64,000 nucleotides of DNA from [Pseudopropionibacterium] massiliense (GTDB lineage: Bacteria; Actinomycetota; Actinomycetes; Propionibacteriales; Propionibacteriaceae), in NCBI RefSeq assembly GCF_900607225.1, contig NZ_LR027842.1, forward strand, positions 2,520,284-2,584,283, given 5' to 3'. Shown here piece after piece: positions 1-8,893 of the stretch. Below the pieces are notes generated by a model. It saw nothing but the letters and a program-made list of their open reading frames with translations, ran no database searches and was not told the origin of the DNA. The position numbers were made by a program, and so were the translations under genes. Every line of letters starts with the position of its first letter. The first letter of the stretch is position 1.

Positions 1-2
1 CC

Positions 3-779
3 CCCGAGCCTTCCCCGTCGCCATCCCCCGAGCCTTCTCCGTCACCTTCCCCGAGCGCTTCTCCCGAGGCCTTGAAGCCGAACACCAGCCACAACAACGC
101 CGCGGCCGAGTACGCCTACCCCTCGGAGAAGGTCCAGGCGTGGATGAAGGACCCCAGTTCTGCCCCCGAGAAAATCGTCTTCCTCACCTTCGACGACGGC
201 CCGAACCATACCAATTCGGTGCAGATCCTGGACGCCCTGAAGGCGGGCGGGGTGCACGGCACGTTCTTCGTGGTCGGGAACATCGTGAGCAGCGCACCCG
301 AGACGCTCAAACGCGAGATCGCGGAGGGACATTCGGTGGCCATGCACAGCTACACCCACAACTACAACAAGCTCTACCCCGGCCGCGCCGGAAGCGTGGA
401 GGCCATCAAGGGTGAGTACGAGAAGACCAAGGCGGCCCTCGAGGAGGTCCTGGGCTCCGATTTCAAGACCAACACCTGGCGCTACCCCGGCGGCCACATG
501 AGCTGGAAGAGGTTGGAGGCCGCCGACGAGGCCCTGGCGGCCGAGGGTGTGCACTGGATCGACTGGAACTGCCTCACGGGTGATGCCGAGCCGAAGAATC
601 GCCAACCCAAGGATGTCGCGGGCATGGTGAAGATGGCGACCTCCGCGATCGGTGAGGGCCTGAAGGTCGCGGTGATGCTCGCACACGACGCCGAGGGCAA
701 GGACATGACGGTCAAGGCGATGCCCCAGATCATCAGCGCCTACAAGGAGGCGGGCTACAAGTTCGGGGTCATCGCCTGA
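3..779 (+). CDS. Polysaccharide deacetylase (NodB domain), 5' end outside window
   Basis: The reading frame is open from the first base of the window, so the true start lies upstream. The TTG at 72 is only an internal codon. The first 23 codons form a low-complexity Pro-Ser-Glu linker, typical of a surface protein with an upstream membrane anchor or lipobox. The catalytic domain carries the NodB motifs: TFDDGPN (nt 186-206, metal-binding Asp), HSYTH (metal-binding His pair) and RYPGGH. The family removes N- or O-acetyl groups from peptidoglycan or other cell-surface glycans using a divalent metal, outside the membrane. The substrate cannot be decided here. The gene ends 65 bases before gpmA and is probably a separate unit. 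Confidence 0.9.
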   Translation, partial: PEPSPSPSPEPSPSPSPSASPEALKPNTSHNNAAAEYAYPSEKVQAWMKDPSSAPEKIVFLTFDDGPNHTNSVQILDALKAGGVHGTFFVVGNIVSSAPETLKREIAEGHSVAMHSYTHNYNKLYPGRAGSVEAIKGEYEKTKAALEEVLGSDFKTNTWRYPGGHMSWKRLEAADEALAAEGVHWIDWNCLTGDAEPKNRQPKDVAGMVKMATSAIGEGLKVAVMLAHDAEGKDMTVKAMPQIISAYKEAGYKFGVIA

Positions 780-832
780 GGCCGATGTGAAATCGACACG
801 GGTGAACCGTGTGCAAGGATTCGCCCGCCTTG

Positions 833-838
833 TAGGCT
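833..838 (+). promoter_or_regulatory. -10 box of a leaderless gpmA promoter
   Basis: TAGGCT lies six bases before the gpmA ATG, and no Shine-Dalgarno sequence is present between them. Transcription would start at or beside the start codon. The same box and spacing recur before the genes at 20421 and 33523. No convincing -35 was seen. Confidence 0.5.
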
Positions 839-844
839 GACGCC

Positions 845-1594
845 ATGACCGGAAAGCTGATCCTGCTCCGTCACGGCGAGAGCGAATGGAACGCGAAGAA
901 CCTGTTCACCGGCTGGGTGGACGTCGACATCAACGAGAAGGGTGAGGCCGAGGCCCGGAAAGCAGCGGAGCTGCTGACCTCGGAGGGGCTGCTGCCGACT
1001 GTGCTGCACACCTCGCTGCTGCGTCGCGCCATCCACACCGCCTACCTGGCCCTCGACGGCTGCGACCGACACTGGATTCCGGTGCGGCGCAGCTGGCGTC
1101 TCAACGAACGCCACTACGGGGCGCTGCAGGGCCTGGACAAGACCGCCACCCGTGACAAGTACGGTGACGAGCAGTTCATGTTGTGGCGCCGCAGCTACGA
1201 CACCCCGCCGCCGGTGCAGGACACCGACGCGGAGTACTCGCAGTTCAACGATCCCCGCTACGCCGACATCCCCGCCGACGAGCGTCCCCGCACCGAGTGT
1301 CTCAAGGACGTCGTGGCGCGCATGCTGCCGTACTGGGAGGAGTCCATCATCCCGGATCTGGATGCCGGTCACACCGTCCTGGTCACCGCGCACGGCAACT
1401 CCCTGCGCGCGCTGGTCAAGCATCTGGACGGCATCTCCGACGAGGACATCGCGGGGCTGAACATCCCCACCGGGATCCCCCTGCTGTACGAACTCGACGA
1501 GAACCACCGACCCCTCGTCAAAGGTGGTCGCTACCTCGATCCGGAGGCCGCCGCCTCCTCCATCGAGGCCGTCAAGAACCAGGGCAAGAAGTAG
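845..1594 (+). CDS. gpmA: 2,3-bisphosphoglycerate-dependent phosphoglycerate mutase
   Basis: This cytoplasmic glycolytic enzyme interconverts 3- and 2-phosphoglycerate. The 249-residue length is normal for the dPGM family. The phosphohistidine motif [10 protein letters not shown] (His10) opens the protein, FTGWVDVD follows as in other GpmA proteins, and the second catalytic His lies in TAHGNSLR near residue 184. The ATG at 845 is the first codon of the conserved fold and follows a leaderless-type -10 box, so the start is well supported. A hairpin at 1621-1654 probably ends its transcript. Confidence 0.97.
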   Translation: MTGKLILLRHGESEWNAKNLFTGWVDVDINEKGEAEARKAAELLTSEGLLPTVLHTSLLRRAIHTAYLALDGCDRHWIPVRRSWRLNERHYGALQGLDKTATRDKYGDEQFMLWRRSYDTPPPVQDTDAEYSQFNDPRYADIPADERPRTECLKDVVARMLPYWEESIIPDLDAGHTVLVTAHGNSLRALVKHLDGISDEDIAGLNIPTGIPLLYELDENHRPLVKGGRYLDPEAAASSIEAVKNQGKK

Positions 1595-1605
1595 TCTCGG
1601 AAAGT

Positions 1606-2967
1606 TCAGTTCGCCTTCTCAACGGGTCCTGTCGTGAGAGCGACGGGACCCGTTTCCTCGTCGTCCTTGCCTTCGTCCTGTTTCTTTCCGCGGTTCCGCC
1701 ACCAGGATGCGGCCGCCGTGGCTCCCGCGATCGCCAGGGCCGTCGGCACCAGGATCGTCGCGCCGGAGTGCGTCAGCTCCAGCACCAGCGCGAATCCGGT
1801 CAGTGGGGCCTTGATGGAGGCGCCGAGGAAGGCCGCGGCACCGATGAACACGCAGGCGACGAGGTTGGATCCCGGCCAGATCAGCGACCACACGAGTCCC
1901 GTCAATCCGCCGAGGGCCGCGCCCAGCGCGATGCCGGGGTTCAGGGTGCCTCCCCAGGCGCCCACCCTGACCGTGATCAGTGTGGTGACCGCCTTGGCGA
2001 TCAGCAGCAGGGCGATCAGCCCCAGCGCCTGAGGCCCGACCTCCGCCACCTGATTCGTGACGGTCTGCGTGACCGGGTGGCCGTTGCCCAGTACCCACGG
2101 CACCCAGATGGAGATCGCCCCGACCACGGCGAATCCGAGGGGCATGATCCACAGAAGCCGGGTGGTGGTCGGGCGTTTCCGTTCGGCGCGTGTGACCGCT
2201 TCACCGAAGAGCGCCCCGGCCAGACCGATCACCGGGCCGCACAACACGGCCCACGCCACCAGCGCGGGCGAGGAGACCAGCTCCGGCATCCTGTAGTAGA
2301 CCTCCGGTCTGCCCCACCCGGTCGAGACGAACACCGCGATGCCTGAGACCGCCAGCGCAGCGGCCAGGGAGCGTTTCGAGAAGGTGGCGAGGAGCGCCTC
2401 GAGGGCGAAGAAGATGCCGGACAGGGGGATGCCGTAGACGGCCGCCAGGCCCGCCCCGGCCCCGCAGGCCACCAGGATCCGCCGGTCCTCCTCGTCCAGG
2501 CCGAACCGGTCGCTGATCCATCCGGACAGTGCGGCACCGGCCTCCCGCGGCGCGACCTCGCGGCCGAGTGAGGCGCCCATGGCGATGATGACGATCTGCG
2601 TTGCGGCGTGCCAGATGGTGCGCAGCACCGGCATGCGGCTGCCTGCCACGGCCTGCTCCGTCGACACCGGTCCGGGTCCGGTGCGGTGCAGCAGCACCCA
2701 CGACACCGCACCGATCACACCGGCCGCTGCGAGGGTGAGGAGCCGACGCCACCACGGGACGGTTTCCAGGGCCGTGATCAGGTGTCCCTCGGAGATGCTC
2801 CAGACGAAGTGTTCCACGGTGTGCAGCAGGTGCGCGCAGGCCCATCCGGTGACACCCGCGGTGATTCCCGCCAGAATGACGGCGGCAGCGAAACGCCGGA
2901 GCCCCGGGGCTCCGGCGGTGGTGTGTGATGTGGTGGTGTTGTACATCGAGGACGGATCGGAACTCAC
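1606..2967 (-). CDS. ClC-family chloride channel / H+-Cl- exchanger
   Basis: A 453-residue integral membrane protein of about ten or more helices that carries chloride, by passive flow or proton exchange, across the cytoplasmic membrane. The family signatures are present in order: GASLGREVAPREAGA (variant of GxEGP), GIPLSGIFFALE, and GAWGGTLNPGIALGA (the GxFxP region). The C-terminus is a short charged tail with no CBS domains. The GTG at 2967 is chosen because GGAGA sits directly upstream. The gene converges on gpmA, and its last codons contain the hairpin at 1621-1654. Chloride versus another halide cannot be told from the sequence. Confidence 0.92.
   Translation of the reverse strand: MSSDPSSMYNTTTSHTTAGAPGLRRFAAAVILAGITAGVTGWACAHLLHTVEHFVWSISEGHLITALETVPWWRRLLTLAAAGVIGAVSWVLLHRTGPGPVSTEQAVAGSRMPVLRTIWHAATQIVIIAMGASLGREVAPREAGAALSGWISDRFGLDEEDRRILVACGAGAGLAAVYGIPLSGIFFALEALLATFSKRSLAAALAVSGIAVFVSTGWGRPEVYYRMPELVSSPALVAWAVLCGPVIGLAGALFGEAVTRAERKRPTTTRLLWIMPLGFAVVGAISIWVPWVLGNGHPVTQTVTNQVAEVGPQALGLIALLLIAKAVTTLITVRVGAWGGTLNPGIALGAALGGLTGLVWSLIWPGSNLVACVFIGAAAFLGASIKAPLTGFALVLELTHSGATILVPTALAIAGATAAASWWRNRGKKQDEGKDDEETGPVALTTGPVEKAN
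1621..1654. terminator. Hairpin terminator between gpmA and the ClC gene
   Basis: A 14-bp stem with one mismatch (AACGGGTCCTGTCG paired with CGACGGGACCCGTT) has a six-base loop and is followed by a short T/C-rich run on the plus strand. It lies inside the last codons of the convergent ClC gene and probably serves gpmA. Confidence 0.6.
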
Positions 2968-3069
2968 GTTCTCCTACTCTAGAACTCCTTATCCCTGCGA
3001 ACAGCACCCACCCGGTGCCCGGGATTCCTGACGGATGACACGTGCACCGCAGATCACCCGAGGACGCCC

Positions 3070-5481
3070 ATGCCGAAACCCCATCCCGCCGACTCCCATG
3101 ACGTGATCCGGATCCGTGGCGCCCGGGAGAACAACCTGAAGGACGTCAACCTCGACCTGCCCAAACGCCGTCTCACCGTGTTCACCGGGATCTCCGGCTC
3201 CGGGAAGTCATCGCTGGTTCTCGACACCATCGCGGCGGAGTCGCAGCGGATGATCAACGAGACCCATTCGGCCTTCGTGCAGGGTTTCCTTCCCACCCTC
3301 GACAGGCCTGACGTCGATTTTCTCGACGGCCTCACCACCGCGATCATCGTCGATCAGGAAAGGCTGAGCGCGAACCCCCGCTCCACGCTCGGCACCGCCA
3401 CCGACGTGAACGCCCGGCTCCGCATTCTTTTCAGCCGTCTCGGGAAACCCCACATCGGCGGTCCGAAGGCGTTCTCGTTCAACGTCGCATCCGTTTCCGG
3501 GGCCGGGGCGATCACCACGACCAGGGGAGGCAGAACACGGAAACAACGGCGTGAATTCGAGGTGGTGGGTGGCATGTGCCCGCGCTGCGAAGGGCTCGGG
3601 AGGGTGTCCGATTTCGATCCAACCGCCCTCTTCGACGCGGAGAGGTCGCTGAACGAGGGTGCGTTGTTGGTTCCCGGTTATTCCATCGACGGCTGGTACG
3701 GTCGCATTTACCGCAATTCCGGTTTCCTCGATCCGAACAAACCCATAGGTCACTACTCCGAGCGCGAGCTTGACGTTCTGCTGCACAAGGAAGCCACTCG
3801 GACGACGGTGAACGGTGTCAACGTCACATTCGAGGGTCTGATCCCGAGGATCCGGAAATCCTTCCTGGGCAAGGATGTCGAGGCGATGCAACCCCACGTC
3901 CGATCCTTCGTGGAGCGTGCTGTCACCTTCGGGGTCTGTCCTGAGTGCGAGGGCACCAGGCTGAACACCGCTGCCCGTGAATCCAGGATCGCTGGTGTCT
4001 CCATCGCGGATGCCTGCGCGATGCAGGTCAGCGACCTGACCAGTTGGCTCCGGGAAATCGAGGAGCCGTCCGTGGCCCCGCTGCTCACCTCCCTGCGGGA
4101 AACCGTCGACGCCTTCGTCCGCATCGGGCTCGGTTACCTGTCACTGGATCGCCCCTCGGGGACCCTGTCGGGTGGTGAGGCGCAACGCACCCGGATGATC
4201 CGGCACCTGGGATCGTCGCTGACGGACATCACCTACGTTTTCGACGAACCGTCCATCGGGTTGCATCCCCACGACGTGAAACGCATGGGTGACCTGCTGC
4301 TGGAGCTGCGGGACAAGGGAAACACTGTGCTGGTGGTGGAGCACGAACCGGAGCTGATCGCCATCGCCGATCACGTCGTCGATCTCGGCCCCGGTGCCGG
4401 GTACGGGGGTGGGCGGATCTGTTTCGAGGGCACCGTCGACGAGCTGCGCGCCAGCGGCACCCTCACGGGCCGTCACCTCGACGACCGGGCGCATCTGAAG
4501 GACCGAGTACGCGAACCCCGGGGTTTTCTTGAGATCCGGGGCGCGGACACCAACAACCTGCGCGGGGTGGACGTCGACATCCCGCTGGGGTGTCTGGTGG
4601 TCGTCACGGGGGTGGCGGGATCGGGCAAGTCGTCGCTGATCCACGGCTCGGTGGCCGGCCGCGACGGGGTCGCGGTGATCGACCAGTCGGTGATCAAGGG
4701 CTCCCGCCGCAGCAACCCGGCCACCTACACGGGTCTGTTGGACCCGGTTCGCAAGGCCTTCGCGAAGGAGAACGGGGTGAAGCCGTCCCTGTTCTCCCCC
4801 AATTCGGAAGGCGCCTGCCCGGCCTGCAACGGGGCCGGGGTGATCTACACGGACCTGGCGATGATGGCGGGGGTCGCAACCACCTGCGACGAGTGCGGGG
4901 GACGGCGTTTCCGGGACGAGGTGCTGAACCACCGCCTGGGCGGGCGCAACATCTCGGAGGTGCTGTCGATGCCGGTTTCCGAGGCGGTCGGTTTCTTCGG
5001 TGCGGGTGGGGTGCGTGTTCCCGCGGCGCACCGGATTCTGAGTTCCCTGCTGGACGTCGGACTGGGTTATCTCACTCTCGGGCAACCCCTGACCACCCTG
5101 TCCGGCGGTGAACGTCAACGTCTGAAACTGGCCTCGGAGCTCGGTTCCGACAGCACCATTCATGTGCTGGACGAACCGACGACGGGCCTGCATCCCGCCG
5201 ATGTGAGGCAGCTGTTGACGCTGCTGGACCGGATCGTCGACTCCGGGAAATCGGTGATCGTGATCGAACACCACCAGGCGGTCATCGCCCATGCCGACTG
5301 GATCATCGATCTGGGACCGGGCGCCGGGCACGCCGGCGGGCTGCTGATCTTCGAGGGGACCCCCGCGGACCTGGTCAGGCGGCGGACCACGATGACCGGT
5401 CGGCACCTCGCCACCCATACGGTTCGAACGGGAAGCAGCGAGGACAATGCCGACCTCTCCCGTCCTGGTATCAAGGGTTGA
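3070..5481 (+). CDS. UvrA-like ABC ATPase, class II (UvrA2/DrrC type)
   Basis: An 803-residue cytoplasmic protein with two ABC ATPase modules. Walker A motifs are GISGSGKSS (residues 40-48) and GVAGSGKSS (about 514). Signature motifs are LSGGEAQR (about 366) and LSGGERQRL (about 676). Two CxxC-containing zinc modules are visible (CPRCEGLG; CPACNGAG with a later CDECGG). At 803 residues it is well short of the roughly 950 of canonical UvrA, as expected for class II UvrA, which lacks most of the UvrB-interaction region. Class II members are linked to DNA-damage tolerance and resistance to DNA-binding drugs. It stands alone, with no uvrB or uvrC nearby. AGGA precedes the ATG. Confidence 0.93.
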   Translation: MPKPHPADSHDVIRIRGARENNLKDVNLDLPKRRLTVFTGISGSGKSSLVLDTIAAESQRMINETHSAFVQGFLPTLDRPDVDFLDGLTTAIIVDQERLSANPRSTLGTATDVNARLRILFSRLGKPHIGGPKAFSFNVASVSGAGAITTTRGGRTRKQRREFEVVGGMCPRCEGLGRVSDFDPTALFDAERSLNEGALLVPGYSIDGWYGRIYRNSGFLDPNKPIGHYSERELDVLLHKEATRTTVNGVNVTFEGLIPRIRKSFLGKDVEAMQPHVRSFVERAVTFGVCPECEGTRLNTAARESRIAGVSIADACAMQVSDLTSWLREIEEPSVAPLLTSLRETVDAFVRIGLGYLSLDRPSGTLSGGEAQRTRMIRHLGSSLTDITYVFDEPSIGLHPHDVKRMGDLLLELRDKGNTVLVVEHEPELIAIADHVVDLGPGAGYGGGRICFEGTVDELRASGTLTGRHLDDRAHLKDRVREPRGFLEIRGADTNNLRGVDVDIPLGCLVVVTGVAGSGKSSLIHGSVAGRDGVAVIDQSVIKGSRRSNPATYTGLLDPVRKAFAKENGVKPSLFSPNSEGACPACNGAGVIYTDLAMMAGVATTCDECGGRRFRDEVLNHRLGGRNISEVLSMPVSEAVGFFGAGGVRVPAAHRILSSLLDVGLGYLTLGQPLTTLSGGERQRLKLASELGSDSTIHVLDEPTTGLHPADVRQLLTLLDRIVDSGKSVIVIEHHQAVIAHADWIIDLGPGAGHAGGLLIFEGTPADLVRRRTTMTGRHLATHTVRTGSSEDNADLSRPGIKG

Positions 5482-5614
5482 CACCCCTGCTGGCGCTCGA
5501 AAGAATGCAGGCAACATCCTGAAATCTTTGTCGAGGAACGTACCCCTGGAGTATGGACAGGTTTAGGGTGGGTACCAAGTCATGTGGGCAGTTCCACATC
5601 AACAGGAGTGAGCA

Positions 5615-6097
5615 ATGGTCGCCAATGTCATGTTGATCGTCGAGCGAAAGTTCGACTACCCCCAGAAACGTGTTTTCAAGGCGTGGACGGCACCCGAGGA
5701 GATGATGCTGTGGCGAGGCAGCCCCGGGTGGCACGTCGAGCAGGAAACGGTTTCCTCCGAATTGAAGCTCGGCGGCAAGCACCACCACGTGAAGATCCGC
5801 GACAACGACCCGACTGTCAGGGTCACCACGGATGCGGTCTTCACCGAGTACTTCGATCCGGACGTCTTCGTTGCCCGCCAGCGCATCACCGGCGACCCCG
5901 GCATCGATCCCGACATTCCCATGGAACTGCGTGTCGAGTTCACCAAGTACGGCCGCGACGGCGGCGGAACCCTCGTGCGCATCGTTCAGGGACCCTACGA
6001 ACCCTCCCGCGCCGAGTACCACGCCACTGGTTGGGAACGGGAACTGAACCGCCTCGAGGATTTCCTGGCCGCCAACCCTGAGGGAGTTTCCCGATGA
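5615..6097 (+). CDS. SRPBCC / AHSA1-domain protein
   Basis: A 160-residue protein of the START-like SRPBCC superfamily. It opens with the typical strand ERKFDYPQKRVFKAWTAPE and ends with the helix ATGWERELNRLEDFLA. These helix-grip folds bind small hydrophobic ligands. The family is broad, and no catalytic role can be assigned. The ATG follows AGGAG. A small hairpin (ATGTGG/CCACAT, 5582-5599) lies just upstream. The stop codon overlaps the start of the MFS transporter by four bases (ATGA), so the two are translationally coupled. It may sense or process a ligand related to the transported compound; that link is inference. Confidence 0.8.
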   Translation: MVANVMLIVERKFDYPQKRVFKAWTAPEEMMLWRGSPGWHVEQETVSSELKLGGKHHHVKIRDNDPTVRVTTDAVFTEYFDPDVFVARQRITGDPGIDPDIPMELRVEFTKYGRDGGGTLVRIVQGPYEPSRAEYHATGWERELNRLEDFLAANPEGVSR

Positions 6098-7467
6098 GCG
6101 CGACGGTTGTGCGGCGGAAGCCGCTCATGACGATGCCGCAGATCCTGCTGATGAACCTGGGATTCTTCGGTGTCCAGTACTCCTTCGGCATGCAGCAGAC
6201 GGCCATCAACCCCATCTACCAGTTCCTCGGCGCAGACCCCGAGGAGATGCCGCTGCTGAACCTGGCCGGGCCGATCACCGGCCTGCTGATCCAGCCCATG
6301 ATCGGCGCCATCTCGGACAAGACATGGGTTCCGAAGTGGGGCCGCAGGCGTCCCTTCCTGCTGGCCGGCGCCATCGGCTGCTCCGTGTGCCTGTTCCTGT
6401 TCCCCTTCGCCTCCGCGGTGTGGATGGCCGTGCTGCTGCTGTGGCTGCTCGATGTGTCCAACAACACCGCCATGGAGCCCTACCGGGCGTTCATCTCCGA
6501 CAGACTGCCGCCGTCGCAGCTGGCCAAGGGCTTCCTGGCCCAGTCCTTCTTCGCCGGCCTCGGAATCACCCTGGCCAACGTGTCGCTGTTCGTGTTCCAG
6601 CAGGTCATCCCCGGCATCTTCGGCAGCCTTCCCTCCTGGGTGATGGCCTCATTCATGCTGGGCACCGTCGCCTCCATCGCCACCGTGCTGGTCTCGATCC
6701 TCAGCACCAAGGAACTCGAACCCACGCCCGAGGAACTCGCCGAGCTGCGCGCCCACAAGACCAGTTTCGTCGGCACCGTCAAGGAGATCTGGGACGCCAT
6801 CGTCGAGATGCCCGTCCAGCTGCGCAAGCTGGCGCTGGTCTACCTGTTCCAGTGGTACGCCATGAACTGCTACTGGCAGTACGTGTCGCTGTCCGTAGGG
6901 GAGTCCATCTTCGGGGCGACCCATGCCCTGAAGGAAGCCGATCCGGATCGGTACAAGACCTTGTTCGAGCAGGCCACGGCATGGACCGGCCTGGTCAACG
7001 GTGCCTACAACGTCGTGACCTTCTGCGTGGCCTTCGCTCTGGTGGTCCTGGCCAAGCGGCACGGTGCGAAGTTCGTCCACACCACCTGCCTGCTGCTGGC
7101 GGCGGTCGGCCTGGCCTTCTTCCCGCACATCACCGACAAGTACCTGCTGTTCGTGCCGATCATCGGCCTGGGTATCGCGTGGGCCTCCATCTTGGGCGTT
7201 CCCTACATCATGGCAGTCCGCATGATCCCGTCCACCCGCTACGGCGTCTACATGGGCATCATCAACATGATGATCGTCATCCCGATGCTCATCCAGACCG
7301 CCACCTTCGGCACCGTCTACAAGCTGATCGGTGACCAGCCCGGCAACGCGATCACCTTCGCCGCCGTCCTCCTGGCCCTGGCGGCCATCGCGATGCTCTG
7401 GATCAAGGAGCCGCCGATCGTCAAGGACGTCGACGATCTGTCCGAACCCGTGCCTGCCGAAAACTGA
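6094..7467 (+). CDS. MFS transporter, SLC45-like (probable sugar/H+ symporter)
   Basis: A 457-residue membrane protein with about 12 predicted helices. The N-terminal segment (NLGFFGVQYSFGMQQT) and the loop after helix 2 (GAISDKTWVPKWGRRRPFL, the MFS A motif) resemble the SLC45 / plant sucrose-H+ symporter branch, which imports sucrose or maltose. Substrate is inferred from resemblance only; no sugar hydrolase lies next to it. It overlaps the upstream SRPBCC gene by four bases and is followed 21 bases later by a universal stress protein, so the three probably share one mRNA. Confidence 0.85.
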   Translation: MSATVVRRKPLMTMPQILLMNLGFFGVQYSFGMQQTAINPIYQFLGADPEEMPLLNLAGPITGLLIQPMIGAISDKTWVPKWGRRRPFLLAGAIGCSVCLFLFPFASAVWMAVLLLWLLDVSNNTAMEPYRAFISDRLPPSQLAKGFLAQSFFAGLGITLANVSLFVFQQVIPGIFGSLPSWVMASFMLGTVASIATVLVSILSTKELEPTPEELAELRAHKTSFVGTVKEIWDAIVEMPVQLRKLALVYLFQWYAMNCYWQYVSLSVGESIFGATHALKEADPDRYKTLFEQATAWTGLVNGAYNVVTFCVAFALVVLAKRHGAKFVHTTCLLLAAVGLAFFPHITDKYLLFVPIIGLGIAWASILGVPYIMAVRMIPSTRYGVYMGIINMMIVIPMLIQTATFGTVYKLIGDQPGNAITFAAVLLALAAIAMLWIKEPPIVKDVDDLSEPVPAEN

Positions 7468-7488
7468 TCTCCCACGATTGGAGGGGAA

Positions 7489-7989
7489 ATGCTCAAGGAC
7501 TACACCACGGTCGTCGTCGGAACCGATGGTTCCGAACTCGCCGTGCCGACCGTCGCCCGGGCCGCGTGGATCGCGACCAAGGAGGACGCCGACCTGGTCA
7601 TCGTGTGCGCCTACGGCGGCGGTTCCCGAAGGGCCGACGCGAAGGTGCCGCTGACCGAGACCGCACCGAGCCGCATCGGGCAGGTTCCGGGCAAGGAAGC
7701 GGCCACGCTGGCCGTCACACACGCCAAGGACATCGCCGTCGCCGCCGGGGCGCGCGTGAAGGCCACCCTGCTGGTGGAAGCGGATCCCGCCGAGGCGCTG
7801 CTCAGCAGCTCGAAACAGCACCTCGGGGATCTCATCGTGATCGGCGCCATCCGCGACCGCTCGATCGCCGGCCGCCTGCTCGGTGACGTCGCCAGCGTCG
7901 TCGTCAGGCGAGCCCACTGCGACGTGCTGGTGATCCGCCCGGTCAACCCGGACGAGGGCGACCAGATCCGCCCGGAAAGCGACGCGTGA
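7489..7989 (+). CDS. Universal stress protein (UspA family)
   Basis: A 166-residue single-domain Usp protein. It opens with the usual strand and turn (TVVVGTDGSELA), and the C-terminal half carries a nucleotide-loop-like segment (VIGAIRDRSIAGRLLGDVA) that departs from the strict G-2x-G-9x-G-S/T spacing of ATP-binding Usps. These cytoplasmic proteins help cells survive starvation or stress. GGAGGGG precedes the ATG. It is the last gene of the group that starts at 5615, and a hairpin at 8019-8044 probably terminates it. Confidence 0.9.
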   Translation: MLKDYTTVVVGTDGSELAVPTVARAAWIATKEDADLVIVCAYGGGSRRADAKVPLTETAPSRIGQVPGKEAATLAVTHAKDIAVAAGARVKATLLVEADPAEALLSSSKQHLGDLIVIGAIRDRSIAGRLLGDVASVVVRRAHCDVLVIRPVNPDEGDQIRPESDA

Positions 7990-8018
7990 CAGGTCGCACG
8001 GCAGATCGTGAACAAGAT

Positions 8019-8044
8019 GGAGGGGTCGCTTCGGCGGCCCCTCC
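8019..8044. terminator. Bidirectional hairpin between convergent genes
   Basis: An 11-bp stem (GGAGGGGTCGC with GCGGCCCCTCC, one G-T wobble) and a TTCG-containing loop lie midway between the plus-strand Usp gene and the minus-strand gene ending at 8068. No strong T-run is seen on either side. Confidence 0.6.
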
Positions 8045-8067
8045 ACAACGTTGCGCCGGCGACGGGG

Positions 8068-8856
8068 TCAACTCCGGCGGCTCATGCCGAGCCAGAAGAT
8101 CATGACGATGAAACCGACGAACAGGCCGATCCACAGCCCCGACCAGCTGAGCAGCAGAATCAGGGTGTACAGGACGCTCGGCCAGTCGTTCAGCAGGATC
8201 ATGAGCAGGTAGCCGAGGAAACCCGGCCACACGTTCCGTGTCCTGAGCGCCACCAGCACAGGAGGGATCGCCAGCAACACCCCCCGGACGGCCTCGGCGG
8301 CCACCCGGGTCGGGGAAAGGGGCGCGAAACCGACCTGCAGCAGCGTGAACCCCAGGATGACGATCACGGCGGCCCACACCGCCCCGAGTCGTTCGCGCAG
8401 CCGCGGCAGCGCGTAGCCGAAGAACAGCAGGCCGTCCACGAAAGCCACCCAGGCCGGTATCAGCAGGATCTGCGCGACCAGCAACCACAGCGGGGTGTCC
8501 GGTGTGGGGGTGGGTTTCCCCTCCACGCGGAGCCAGCTCTCCGCGAAGGCGTAGGCCAGCAGCGAGATGCAGACCATGCATGTACCGACCGCCAGCGACC
8601 ACTTGAGATCGCTGGCGGTGAACGACCCCATGAACCTCCGGAGGCCCGTCCGTTCCCGCTTGAGCAGCCACCACAGCAACGCCAGGTTGAGCACACCGAG
8701 GATCGCCCGGCCCTCGTCGTACCAGTAGGGATTGTGCCCGGCAGACAGCAGCCAGAAACCGAACGCCAGCAGCGGGACCACCCGCGCCGCCAGGGCGAGT
8801 AGCGGATGCCACAACGCGACCGGGGGCTGGGGTTTCGCGGTCTTCTTCCTCGTCAC
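8068..8856 (-). CDS. CPBP-fold membrane protein with degenerate active site
   Basis: A 262-residue membrane protein with about eight hydrophobic helices, beginning at a GTG (VTRKKTAKPQPP). The segment VAFVDGLLFFGYALPRLRER sits where CPBP/Abi intramembrane proteases have EExxxR followed by helices with catalytic His, but here both Glu are replaced (VDGLLFFGY) and no His stands in the later helices. It is therefore probably not a protease. CPBP-fold proteins often act in bacteriocin immunity or maturation, which fits its place as last gene of the RiPP cluster. The reading frame is open from 10677 to 8068, so an automatic caller may fuse this gene to the exporter; the fusion is an artefact of the duplication at 8952-9273. 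Confidence 0.7.
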   Translation of the reverse strand: MTRKKTAKPQPPVALWHPLLALAARVVPLLAFGFWLLSAGHNPYWYDEGRAILGVLNLALLWWLLKRERTGLRRFMGSFTASDLKWSLAVGTCMVCISLLAYAFAESWLRVEGKPTPTPDTPLWLLVAQILLIPAWVAFVDGLLFFGYALPRLRERLGAVWAAVIVILGFTLLQVGFAPLSPTRVAAEAVRGVLLAIPPVLVALRTRNVWPGFLGYLLMILLNDWPSVLYTLILLLSWSGLWIGLFVGFIVMIFWLGMSRRS

Positions 8857-8893
8857 CCCACCAAGTCTGCCCGGTCCCGGCGGAAACCAGGGA

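Noticed and set aside
72-779. TTG at 72 as start of the deacetylase
   Set aside because: The frame is open to the window edge and reads as a Pro/Ser linker, so the gene begins upstream.
1183-2346. 387-residue plus-strand ORF across gpmA and the ClC gene
   Set aside because: It crosses two well-supported genes in wrong frames and has Arg/Pro/Gly-rich shadow composition.
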